This document shows positions 1 to 6,501 of a stretch of DNA of 8,476 nucleotides, in pieces (the stretch's first letter is position 1; each line of letters begins with the position of its first letter). The notes beneath the pieces are model-generated. The model searched no databases, had not been told where the DNA came from, and was given only the letters and a program-made list of their open reading frames with translations. Origin of the DNA: Oscillospiraceae bacterium (GTDB lineage Bacteria; Bacillota; Clostridia; Oscillospirales; Oscillospiraceae); assembly GCA_017521875.1 (NCBI GenBank), contig JAFXBH010000220.1:1-8476 (forward strand), written 5' to 3'. The position numbers were made by a program, and so were the translations under genes.

Positions 1-1662
1 AATCTGGGCTTGCTGATTCTGTATATCCCCACTCAAGAACTGGTTGCCCCTCTGCAGCATCATTTTGCTTTGTGCCTCAATCTGGGCAATCTGCTGTTGC
101 GTCTGACGAATCCGTTTTATAATGCCTTTCAGTTTCAGTTTCGGCGCCACGGCGTCATCGTCCAGTGCCTCCACATAGGCCTCCAGTTCGTTCAGTCTCT
201 GGGGGTTGAAAAGTCCTTGCAGCAGCAAATTTTCAATGGTCTGCTCCTGAGCAAATTTGTCATATACGCTCTTAGGGGTTACATCAACCTTCACCGCCGC
301 CTGCAACTGCTTCAATACGCTCTGTGGCACATTGACGATTTGGTACACTTCCTCCCCGTCAGGACCGGTTACAGCCTGCTCTAAATTGATACCGCCCTCG
401 GAATAAGCGATCAGGTATTCCAGTTGGATATTTGCAAAATCTTCAATGAAGTCCTTGCAGGTTTCCTTCTGCTCCGTCATAGGGGCTTGTGATGCCTGCT
501 GTACCGCCAAAATAGCACGGCCGGAGGCTGTCTCCGGGTTGATCTGACCGGTTGCAGAATCGCCGGCACCGGCAAGGTCTCGTGTCATCTGTATCAAATC
601 GTCCTGTATTTGCTTTACATCCGGAGACATCTGCGCCGGGGGCAGTGTTCCCACCACCTTGCGCACGTCATCCACCGGCTGTCCATTGGTGAAAATCACA
701 CCACCAACCCGGCCTAATTGATCGGGGTTGGCAATTTTATTCTTATCCGCCACAGTCTTGGGGTACGCCTGTTGCTTCGCTGTCAGAATCCGGCGCATCT
801 CCGTTTTATTCACTTCAACCTGATTGGGAATCAACTGGCGTACTTCTCCCTCACCCCGGGCAGAGCCTTTCTTCTCTTCCCATACAAAGTGGGCAACGGG
901 ATATCGGGAAATACCCAAGTTCTTGTCATTTGCGATCTCCACAAATCTGGAAGCAACGGAGAAATGTACAGAGCCTTTCATCTTGTACATTTTGTAGACA
1001 ATCGTTACCATATCGTCCACTTCCTGCTTTGCTGCTTCGCCTGCCTCCTCCAGCGTGTCATTGTCCCCAATAATAGCCTGCAGTTGATCTTTGCCTACGC
1101 CAAAACTCTCTGCCAATTCCTGAGCATTGATCACAGGCATGCGCTTGCGAATCAAAATATAAGGTTGCCGCTGAATGTCCATATCGTTTTCGTTGCCGTA
1201 GTAGATATCGTTTTTGTCTATGATCTCACAGACCGGCATCATGGTATCTCGGTCAAAATCAACATACAGAACGCCTTCATCATTGATTGCTGCATCTTTG
1301 GTGATCATGCGGAGTTTCTTGTCCATCTTTTGGGTGTCCCATACCCGGGAAGCATACCGATTCAGCATATCGCAAATCTTCTTTGCCTCCTGCTGAAACG
1401 CCTCGCTTTCGTGATTTTGAGAGGAATAGTTGATGGCGTATAAATTGGCGTGTATCACCGCGCATTTATATTTCACGATAGGCTTTATGAAGTTCTTTTG
1501 CACCGGCTCAACCTCGCCCAGTTTTGCGCCCTCCCACTGATTTCCGTTATACATCCGATGGTTAATGTCCGTGTCGGTGTAAATGTTCATCCTGTGGTGA
1601 TAACTTCTGCCTTTTTCAAAAAGTCCCCAAATGGTCGTTTCCTTAATTTCTCTTAAATCCAT
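1..1662 (-). CDS. Phage portal protein (partial, C-terminus beyond left edge)
   Basis: The minus-strand frame stays open for 554 codons from an ATG at 1662 to base 1, so the C-terminus is missing. The portal forms the ring at the head vertex through which DNA is packaged and ejected. The translation starts MDLREIKETTIWGLFEKG, has an early motif NGNQWEG, a mid-protein segment PETASGRAILAVQQ (the S-G-R-A-I type motif of large portal proteins) and a Gln-rich helical tail (QTQQQIAQIEAQ) up to the edge. Its position directly after the terminase genes is the usual packaging order. The start follows the upstream stop by 6 bases, with GGGGTGA as ribosome site. The fold family (P22-like or SPP1-like) cannot be settled by eye; the portal call itself is fairly firm. 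Confidence 0.88.
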   Translation of the reverse strand, partial: MDLREIKETTIWGLFEKGRSYHHRMNIYTDTDINHRMYNGNQWEGAKLGEVEPVQKNFIKPIVKYKCAVIHANLYAINYSSQNHESEAFQQEAKKICDMLNRYASRVWDTQKMDKKLRMITKDAAINDEGVLYVDFDRDTMMPVCEIIDKNDIYYGNENDMDIQRQPYILIRKRMPVINAQELAESFGVGKDQLQAIIGDNDTLEEAGEAAKQEVDDMVTIVYKMYKMKGSVHFSVASRFVEIANDKNLGISRYPVAHFVWEEKKGSARGEGEVRQLIPNQVEVNKTEMRRILTAKQQAYPKTVADKNKIANPDQLGRVGGVIFTNGQPVDDVRKVVGTLPPAQMSPDVKQIQDDLIQMTRDLAGAGDSATGQINPETASGRAILAVQQASQAPMTEQKETCKDFIEDFANIQLEYLIAYSEGGINLEQAVTGPDGEEVYQIVNVPQSVLKQLQAAVKVDVTPKSVYDKFAQEQTIENLLLQGLFNPQRLNELEAYVEALDDDAVAPKLKLKGIIKRIRQTQQQIAQIEAQSKMMLQRGNQFLSGDIQNQQAQI

Positions 1663-1668
1663 TTCTCA

Positions 1669-1920
1669 TCACCCCGGTACTTCTTCCTGACCGCCACCGT
1701 AAGGGTCGTAACTGTCCACATTCCTCAAAATCGTGTCGTAATACTCCCTTTGGGTATCGGCCGCCACCTGTTGTTTATGCTCCCTGACTGCCGCCACAAC
1801 ATTGGGCGGTGTTACCTTTACCGGTTCTCCTTTGTCCACCTTTTGCCGAACATTGACGCCTACCAAAAAGCAAAGTATATTCATTGCCCCAACGGCCAGA
1901 ATAATTGCCAAACTTTCCAT
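1669..1920 (-). CDS. Small single-pass membrane protein between terL and portal
   Basis: An 83-residue protein. Residues about 3-22 (LAIILAVGAMNILCFLVGV) form one hydrophobic segment, followed by a charged, proline-containing cytoplasmic-type region and a Tyr/Asp-rich C-terminus (YYDTILRNVDSYDPYGGG). There is no typical signal-peptidase site, so an N-terminal anchor is likely. The start is well set: TAGGAGGAG, which includes the TAG stop of terL, lies just before ATG at 1920. The gene sits 9 bases after terL and 6 before the portal gene, so it is co-translated with late packaging genes. Small membrane ORFs occur at this spot in other Firmicute phages, but I do not recognise a function and do not assign one. 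Confidence 0.75.
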   Translation of the reverse strand: MESLAIILAVGAMNILCFLVGVNVRQKVDKGEPVKVTPPNVVAAVREHKQQVAADTQREYYDTILRNVDSYDPYGGGQEEVPG

Positions 1921-1929
1921 TTACTCCTC

Positions 1930-3717
1930 CTAAATCACTGTGATTTGCTCGCCGTAGTCCTGTTTTGTCTCCTGTTTTTTCTCCGCGGAGAACTGGTACT
2001 GCTGACTCACATAAATCGGTGCATTGTCAAATACTACCTGCTCCCGTACCTCGTGAGCGATGGCAAGACCCATCATCTCATCGTCATGGCCACCGGCAGG
2101 GGCTTCAATTCGTCCTTTTTCGTTGCGGGTGATGGTCAGCAGTTCCTCGATTGTTCCCTGGTCGTTAATGCTTTCCGGATGCTCCCGCACCACCGTAACC
2201 AGCCGGGATATGATCGTAGGTCTTGTCAGTGATGTGGTCTTAAAGCCAAAGCGCTTTTCGGTCTTGCCCGTGTATGTGTCCTGCACCGTCCGCACATACT
2301 GATTGGGGTATCCCAGCCGCTGCAGTTCCATAATGGGATAGCTGTCAAAATTCGCCTCAATGCCAATCAGTGCCTGCTTGTAGTACATACCCAGGCAATA
2401 CATCTGCTTGGCGTATTGGTCTGCATCAAACTGGTGTTTCAAATGGGCTACCTGTATTCCTGTCGCCGCATCTAGCACGTGGCCGGTGTAGTTGTCGCTG
2501 CCATCTCCGGCCGTATCGCCGCCGATGCAGTACTTGGTGATTTTGGGCTGATTGGGAACAGCGTAAATCTGAATATACCCGTTCCGATCGTTCACCCATT
2601 GAATGTTCCGGATTGCCAGCCCGTCATAGTCGTAGGTGAAATACCCCGTCTTGATCGGCTTAGGCGCTTGCGCAAGTCGCTGCATCAGGATCTCCGGGTC
2701 AAATACATTCTTGCCCGACAGCAGGAACGCCTCCCTTGCCGAGCAGGGATATTCCTGCCGGATCAGATCTTTGTCAATGTACTTTTCGTATTTGTTGAAA
2801 TACCAAAACAGCTGCTCTGTCGAAAGACCTATGTAGTCCTTCAGCCAGCGCAGCCGTTCCCATATCCATTCCTTGCGGGTTTCAATTCTCTGTAAAAAAG
2901 TTTCCCTATCTTTCTTGCTGATGATCGGTATGCGATATTCCGGCGATTTCCACCACTCGTAAAAGCAGTTGATGTGGGCACCGCTGGACCACAGTGTTTC
3001 AAAATCGTTGAAGCCATCTGCGGTGCTTTCGTAGATCTTAATGCAGTTGCGGGTCATTGCTTCACCGATGGCCGCCTGAACATTGGCAATTCCATCTTTC
3101 CAAAAGGCGCATTCTGAGCCATGGAAGAAGTTTACCGTCCGGGAACGACCCACATCCTTGGATGCTGTGTCTACCGCCCAACTGCTGTTGATTTTAGAAA
3201 ATAACAACTGCTTGCGATTATTGAACTTTTCCGTTGGCTTCAGCACATCTGGCAACTGGGAGTACGGAAACTTTGCTTTATTTTGGAAGATTGCCTCTGC
3301 ATTGTCGCTCTTGTCTGCCAGGGTGTAGCCTTGAAAGTTTCGGTTGAGAATGCTGCAGGCCAGTTGATAGGCAGTTACCAGAGTAGTAAAACCCTGCTGA
3401 CGCCCTTTCAGCACCAGCAGAGAGATTTCCGGTATAATCTCCCTTTCAAAGTCGTCAATCGCCTTGTTAAGCCTTTTTAAGAAATCCTTTTGCACTTCAT
3501 TGAAGAAAAAAGGCATTGTTTTTTGGTTTTTGTCTACAACCACGAACACAAGTTCCACCAATTTTTCCGGGTTTCGCTTGATTTCAGCCAGTAATGTTCC
3601 ATCGGAAACGATCTCCTTGGCAACCGCATCCCGAAACCGCTTGTCCGCATCGATGCTGGAGGTTTTTTCCCATTTGACTCTTCGCGCAGCAATGAGTTCA
3701 TCTGCCGTATAACTCAC
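1930..3717 (-). CDS. terL: Terminase large subunit (packaging ATPase/nuclease)
   Basis: A 595-residue two-domain packaging motor, of normal length. ATPase domain: variant Walker A GRQQGFTT at about 105-112; Walker B-like VNFFHGSECAFW around 195-206 with the acidic pair region S201-E202; coupling motif ESTADG around 230-235. RNase H-like nuclease domain: first acid in CIGGDTAGDGSD (D401), second in IGIEANFDSY (E454), third in GHDDEMMG (D545/D546). All key residues are present, so the gene looks intact. The start is GTG at 3717, overlapping the terS TGA as GTGA, with GGAGG seven bases upstream. The frame stays open 45 codons further upstream, but that part lies inside terS and lacks phage-like sequence, so I reject it. 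The terminase would join TerS at the portal to cut and translocate DNA. Confidence 0.95.
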   Translation of the reverse strand: MSYTADELIAARRVKWEKTSSIDADKRFRDAVAKEIVSDGTLLAEIKRNPEKLVELVFVVVDKNQKTMPFFFNEVQKDFLKRLNKAIDDFEREIIPEISLLVLKGRQQGFTTLVTAYQLACSILNRNFQGYTLADKSDNAEAIFQNKAKFPYSQLPDVLKPTEKFNNRKQLLFSKINSSWAVDTASKDVGRSRTVNFFHGSECAFWKDGIANVQAAIGEAMTRNCIKIYESTADGFNDFETLWSSGAHINCFYEWWKSPEYRIPIISKKDRETFLQRIETRKEWIWERLRWLKDYIGLSTEQLFWYFNKYEKYIDKDLIRQEYPCSAREAFLLSGKNVFDPEILMQRLAQAPKPIKTGYFTYDYDGLAIRNIQWVNDRNGYIQIYAVPNQPKITKYCIGGDTAGDGSDNYTGHVLDAATGIQVAHLKHQFDADQYAKQMYCLGMYYKQALIGIEANFDSYPIMELQRLGYPNQYVRTVQDTYTGKTEKRFGFKTTSLTRPTIISRLVTVVREHPESINDQGTIEELLTITRNEKGRIEAPAGGHDDEMMGLAIAHEVREQVVFDNAPIYVSQQYQFSAEKKQETKQDYGEQITVI

Positions 3718-4190
3718 AGCAAGTCCTCCAATCTCGGGCCGGAAGCCACATCCTCCCGCCGATCCTGCTTGTATCCCCAACTGTGCTCCAGTTCTACCAC
3801 AATACCCTTCACATCCCTGCCGCTGCGAGTGAGTAGTTGCTCGTGTGTCCAAGCAAAAATCCTGTCCTCTGCTTCCTCCACGATCTCCTGAAACTCGGGA
3901 TAAACTTCCGCATCACGATAATTCTCCCAAGTACTTCGATGGATGTTAAGAAAACGGGCTAAACCGGCACGGCTTGGCTTGATCAGATACTCTGTAGTAA
4001 ACACCTTTTCGCCCAGGCTGTTTTCCACCTGCACATACTCAAAGACGGGATGGCCGTACTTGTCCAACTGCCCCGTGGGTATCGGCTCTGTCACCGGCAC
4101 AACCCGGCTGATACTGGCAAAGTACTTATCCACTGCTTTCTTCAGAGTTTTTGGGGTGTAGGATTTTGGCTGTCCCCGTTTCTTGCCCAA
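3714..4190 (-). CDS. terS: Terminase small subunit (DNA recognition for packaging)
   Basis: A 158-residue protein that would recognise the packaging site and load TerL. It starts MGKKRGQPKSYTPKTLKKAVDKYF, a Lys-rich N-terminus typical of gp3-like small terminases. A helix-turn-helix is seen around residues 70-90 (SRAGLARFLNIHRSTWENYRDA), followed by a helical, acidic oligomerisation-type segment (EFQEIVEEAEDRIFAWTHEQL) and a C-terminal SWGYKQDRRED. The start is TTG at 4190: the perfect AAGGAGGTG site lies 8 bases upstream of it. A GTG at 4199 overlaps that ribosome site and cannot easily be used. The stop overlaps the terL GTG by four bases, so the two subunits are translationally coupled. 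The family is inferred from motif and position. Confidence 0.85.
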   Translation of the reverse strand: MGKKRGQPKSYTPKTLKKAVDKYFASISRVVPVTEPIPTGQLDKYGHPVFEYVQVENSLGEKVFTTEYLIKPSRAGLARFLNIHRSTWENYRDAEVYPEFQEIVEEAEDRIFAWTHEQLLTRSGRDVKGIVVELEHSWGYKQDRREDVASGPRLEDLL

Positions 4191-4354
4191 GCAGCGCACC
4201 TCCTTTTTGTGTTTCCCTTTGCCCTCCTGTTGCGGTACCAGGCGAATGTCCTCGGCGTCGGTGCGCCTTCGTCCCTCGCCTACCGCGCCGCTCGCTCAGT
4301 TCGCTCCTCCCGCCACTGGCGGCGCTCCCTTCGCTCCCCGTTAATTGTACCCGC

Positions 4355-4364
4355 GCGTGCACGC
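4355..4364. repeat. Perfect 10-bp GC palindrome
   Basis: GCGTGCACGC reads the same on both strands and sits in the most GC-rich part of the gap upstream of terS. It could be a symmetric terminase-cleavage or binding site; this role is an inference from position only. Confidence 0.4.
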
Positions 4365-4463
4365 CCCCCTGCGTCCGCATTCGCCGAAGAATTGCACCTT
4401 AGGCGAGACCGACCGCCCCGCCGTCAGGAGTTGACTATTTCACGGCTTACCGCCCAATAATGC

Positions 4464-4487
4464 AAAAAGCGAAAACCGCAGGCGCTT
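4464..4487 (-). terminator. Weak intrinsic terminator, minus strand
   Basis: On the minus strand AAGCG and CGCTT pair around an 11-base loop and run into five Ts (CGCTTTTTG). It lies about 85 bases past the stop of the late activator gene and could reduce early transcription into the late genes. The stem is short, so efficiency is doubtful. Confidence 0.3.
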
Positions 4488-4502
4488 AGGAATGCACAAA
4501 TA

Positions 4503-4541
4503 CCCGAAGCAGATATCTTTTTCCGCTTCAGGTCTTTTTTT
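4503..4541 (+). terminator. Intrinsic terminator-like hairpin, plus strand
   Basis: On the plus strand GAAGC (4506-4510) pairs with GCTTC (4525-4529), extended by two C-G pairs past one C-A mismatch, followed by TCTTTTTTT. No plus-strand gene lies upstream; it may end an unannotated plus-strand RNA or block antisense transcription. Confidence 0.4.
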
Positions 4542-4550
4542 CACGATATA

Positions 4551-4559
4551 AGCATAGCA
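4551..4559 (-). promoter_or_regulatory. Candidate activator-dependent late promoter (extended -10)
   Basis: The minus strand reads TGC-TATGCT, an extended -10 with 4 of 6 matches to TATAAT and no good -35. Late promoters that depend on ArpU/RinA-type activators often lack a good -35, and this lies just before the packaging region. The call is weak. Confidence 0.2.
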
Positions 4560-4572
4560 CATAAAAATGGCT

Positions 4573-4983
4573 CTAGTTTTCCATCTTTTCAAAAAAACAC
4601 TTTCCCACCAACTGAATAAACTCCCGATGATACCGAAAAGCGGTTGTCTTTGAGCAACAGAGCCGTATTGCCGCTCCTGTTACAGTGCACCTCTGCTTCC
4701 AAAACACCAAGTCAACGAGTTTCAGTGCATCTTTTCCATATGCCTTCCCTTTTGTCAACTCGATTGCCTTGGCTACGGCATCATGTTCTGCCTGCTGAGT
4801 CCCGGGTAACCTTCGCAGAGCAATATCCTCTGTTGTCCGTGCTGCACCCCCGCCACCGGGTACACCGGAAATACTGGCCGTTATCTTCTGACTATGTAAC
4901 GCCTCATACTCTTTATGAAGCTGAGGATATGCCCTGATCATTGCCTTTGCATAGGACCACCATCCGTATCTTGGACTGCTCAC
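4573..4983 (-). CDS. ArpU/RinA-like late transcription regulator
   Basis: A 136-residue protein. The N-terminus SSPRYGWWSYAKAMIRAYP, the middle GVPGGGGAARTTEDIALRRLP and the C-terminal helix-turn-helix TVTGAAIRLCCSKTTAFRYHRE (about 100-121, sigma-70 region 4-like) match the group of clostridial phage regulators related to ArpU and RinA. In phages these activate transcription of packaging and structural genes. It is the last gene before the noncoding gap and terS, where such activators usually sit. The start is GTG at 4983, with AAAGGAGG nine bases upstream; no better start exists nearby. It is 47 bases downstream of the HUH gene and is probably in the early transcript. The family is read from motif and context; the exact Pfam family is uncertain. 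Confidence 0.75.
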   Translation of the reverse strand: MSSPRYGWWSYAKAMIRAYPQLHKEYEALHSQKITASISGVPGGGGAARTTEDIALRRLPGTQQAEHDAVAKAIELTKGKAYGKDALKLVDLVFWKQRCTVTGAAIRLCCSKTTAFRYHREFIQLVGKCFFEKMEN

Positions 4984-5030
4984 CCTTCCTAACCTCCTTT
5001 TCGTTTCAAAACTTTACACATTTACAAGGC

Positions 5031-5819
5031 TTAATCTAACCGGCCCGAGTGCCGGTGTTGCTCACTTTTCTTCTCGCGGGATTGTTTTGGCGGGATTACT
5101 ACATATATAAAATGGTAACAGCCGTATTTGGTGGCTTTGATATCCACCAGCATGTACCCTCTTGGAGCAACCGGCGGACGCTTCTCAGAATACCCGCCAC
5201 GGATCTGGACTTCTGTAGGTTCTTCCCGCTCCGGCTTTTTAGCGTTTTTGGTCATAATCCATCTGTGGCCACCTACCTCTTCGGTCCAGTGATCAAACAG
5301 ATAATTGGCAAGACCTGTATAATCCTGACCGTGGTCTACTCCCTGATACCAGCAGTGCTCCCGTAGGTTATCAAACCGCTTGACACTGCCATACTTCCAC
5401 TTTTTCGATATAAACTCTGCCGGGATACCCTCCGATACCATGTGAAAATGAATGCGCTGTGTACTCTTACCGCGCCCCATATACAAAAAGATAACGGCTT
5501 CCGGGAAACCATATTTCAGTACCCGCAAGAAGTTCCGCGCCACTTGCTTGGCTTCACAGAATGTATGTACCTCATAATCATCATCAAAGGTTAGTGTTCC
5601 ATATATGGATGTAGGAGAGAAGTTCGCGTGGAACATTCGCAGGTGATTCCGTCTGGAGATATTCTCTTTGAATTTACTGTAGATACTTTCATCCTCAAAG
5701 CGGTCCTTCCGGATCTTCTCTGGATCGTATTTCTCTATATTGCGCACGCCGTCAGGCACGCTATAAGCGATCTGTTCACACATCGCGCCCATGAATATGC
5801 GGCGTTTCATTTGTCTCAT
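5031..5819 (-). CDS. HUH-type rolling-circle replication-associated protein
   Basis: A 262-residue protein with the layout of the Rep ORF2/G2P-like HUH endonucleases, which nick one DNA strand and stay joined to its 5' end through a tyrosine. Visible motifs are an early beta-strand YGTLTFDDD (about 73-81), the metal-binding H-hydrophobic-H motif RIHFHMVSEG (H124, H126), and a later DYTGLANYLFDHW (about 166-178), where Y167 or Y173 would be the nucleophile. The sequence MRQMKRRIFMGAMCEQIAYSV is familiar from Clostridia prophage proteins at the same spot. The start is ATG at 5819, set by GGAGG eight bases upstream; the 21-codon extension to 5882 crosses a perfect hairpin and is unlikely. It is the only recognisable DNA-replication-type gene here. 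Its biochemical role in tailed phages is not established. Confidence 0.75.
   Translation of the reverse strand: MRQMKRRIFMGAMCEQIAYSVPDGVRNIEKYDPEKIRKDRFEDESIYSKFKENISRRNHLRMFHANFSPTSIYGTLTFDDDYEVHTFCEAKQVARNFLRVLKYGFPEAVIFLYMGRGKSTQRIHFHMVSEGIPAEFISKKWKYGSVKRFDNLREHCWYQGVDHGQDYTGLANYLFDHWTEEVGGHRWIMTKNAKKPEREEPTEVQIRGGYSEKRPPVAPRGYMLVDIKATKYGCYHFIYVVIPPKQSREKKSEQHRHSGRLD
5039..5056. repeat. Small inverted repeat at the end of the HUH gene
   Basis: ACCGG and CCGGT flank an 8-base spacer, overlapping the last codons of the HUH gene. The same ACCGG/CCGGT arms form the core of the hairpin before the gene. Chance is possible for 5-bp arms. Confidence 0.3.
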
Positions 5820-5859
5820 AGGAAGATCCTCCGTTTTGAATTGGGCACAGGCTCCAGCA

Positions 5860-5881
5860 TGGCACCGGCGATCCGGTGCCA
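5860..5881. repeat. Perfect 9-bp inverted repeat upstream of the HUH gene
   Basis: TGGCACCGG and CCGGTGCCA pair fully around a 4-base loop (CGAT), between the stop of the upstream zinc-finger gene and the HUH ribosome site. There is no T-run, so it is not an intrinsic terminator on either strand. A hairpin next to an HUH gene could be its DNA binding or nicking site, or an mRNA element controlling its translation; this is inference. Confidence 0.7.
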
Positions 5882-5898
5882 CGATGCAAACTGCGCTT

Positions 5899-6195
5899 CT
5901 ATTTCCGACTTTCCTCTTTCAGATTGTTTCCTTTCCTTTGACGCTTACGGGCATTGTGCTGCCATTCCTGCGCAGCCTGATCCGCACATGCCGGGCTGCA
6001 GTATTTTCTTCTGTGGGACCCAGCAGGAATCGGTGCGCCGCAGATCACACAGAACGGCCGCTTTTCCTGCTCTCTGTAATTCCGTTTAGGATACCGCTCT
6101 GCCCGCGGCTTCTCCGGTCGATAAAGCGCTATGTACTTACCATAAGACAGCCCCAGCCGCCTGGCTTCCATTGCATCCATTGATAGTTGATCCAT
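5899..6195 (-). CDS. Small zinc-finger-like phage protein
   Basis: A 98-residue protein. A basic N-terminal half (MEARRLGLSYGKYIALYRPEK) is followed by a probable zinc site: CVICG (C49, C52) and KYCSPAC (C66, C70), spaced like treble-clef or zinc-ribbon folds. The C-terminus is strongly basic (ARKRQRKGNN), suggesting nucleic acid contact. ATG at 6195 follows TTAGGGTGAG, and the gene is 11 bases after the previous stop, so it is in the same operon. Similar YGKY...CVICG...CSxxC proteins are common in clostridial prophages, but no activity is known to me. The gene could also start at inner ATGs (codons 6 and 9); the first is best spaced. Confidence 0.7.
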   Translation of the reverse strand: MDQLSMDAMEARRLGLSYGKYIALYRPEKPRAERYPKRNYREQEKRPFCVICGAPIPAGSHRRKYCSPACADQAAQEWQHNARKRQRKGNNLKEESRK

Positions 6196-6206
6196 TTTTG
6201 CTCACC

Positions 6207-6389
6207 CTAATCTTTTTGTTTCTTTAGTTTCTTGTATTTTGGGCACTCCTTTGTCTGTTCAAAATGCGCCCAACTTGTAGGCAGGATATATACTATATTC
6301 CGTAATTCCTCTGTTAATTGTGCTCTGTAACAGCCTTTGGGGCATTTGTTTTTCTTATAATCAGCGCAATGCGTCGCATCGTGATTCAT
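6207..6389 (-). CDS. Small Cys-rich hypothetical phage protein
   Basis: A 60-residue protein with His/Cys residues set for metal binding: H3, H7, C8, C16, C20 and C49 (THCADYKKNKCPKGC ... ECPKYKKL). The middle is RNIVYILPTSWAHFEQT, and the C-terminus is Lys-rich. The family is familiar from Oscillospiraceae/Clostridia prophages as an uncharacterised early-gene product. The ATG at 6389 overlaps the TGA of the 35-aa gene (ATGA), with AGGAAAG as ribosome site, which argues for translational coupling. I do not assign a function. Confidence 0.65.
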   Translation of the reverse strand: MNHDATHCADYKKNKCPKGCYRAQLTEELRNIVYILPTSWAHFEQTKECPKYKKLKKQKD

Positions 6390-6493
6390 TTTTCTTCTTT
6401 CCTATCGCAATCTCCAGACATCTTGCAGCAGGACCAAACGGCAAGCGCCGCAACAATTATCATGGCATAAATACATATTATTACTGTTTTCAT
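6386..6493 (-). CDS. 35-aa membrane miniprotein
   Basis: A short gene reading MKTVIICIYAMIIVAALAVW, followed by SCCKMSGDCDRKEEK. Residues 3-20 form one transmembrane helix; the tail has three cysteines (C22, C23, C29) and a charged end. AAGGG lies five bases before the ATG at 6493, and a second AAGGAG lies further up. The TGA overlaps the ATG of the next gene by four bases and the upstream stop is 8 bases away. Tight spacing on both sides supports a real gene. Function unknown; small early membrane proteins of phages include host-takeover and superinfection-exclusion factors, but nothing here shows which. Confidence 0.6.
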   Translation of the reverse strand: MKTVIICIYAMIIVAALAVWSCCKMSGDCDRKEEK

Positions 6494-6501
6494 AAAATCC
6501 C

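Larger units (their letters stand above)
4191..4572. other. Noncoding GC-rich region: candidate cos/pac and late control region
   Basis: This is the only long gene-free stretch and it separates the late activator from terS. On the plus strand, 4260-4340 is strongly pyrimidine-rich with repeated TCGCTC units (for example 4293-4305 and 4331-4337) and a 13-bp near-palindrome CCGCCA-C-TGGCGG (4310-4322). A perfect 10-bp palindrome GCGTGCACGC lies at 4355-4364 within a run of C and G. Open frames here give low-complexity Arg/Gly/Ser translations and are not genes. In cos-type Firmicute phages, the cleavage site and terS-binding repeats often lie just upstream of terS, in GC-rich sequence, which is why I propose cos/pac here. 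The cut position cannot be read from the sequence. Confidence 0.45.

Noticed and set aside
3718..3852. Longer terL frame starting inside terS
   Set aside because: The 45 extra codons overlap terS in another frame, and the GTG at 3717 has a perfect ribosome site.
4126..4380. Minus-strand 84-codon frame in the GC-rich gap
   Set aside because: Low-complexity Arg/Gly/Ser product, overlaps terS, no ribosome site; open only because of high GC.
4191..4572. tRNA or CRISPR in the noncoding gap
   Set aside because: No cloverleaf with a T-arm GTTC motif and no regularly spaced repeats were found there or elsewhere.
5820..5882. 21-codon N-terminal extension of the HUH protein
   Set aside because: It spans the perfect hairpin and has no ribosome site, whereas the ATG at 5819 has GGAGG at good spacing.
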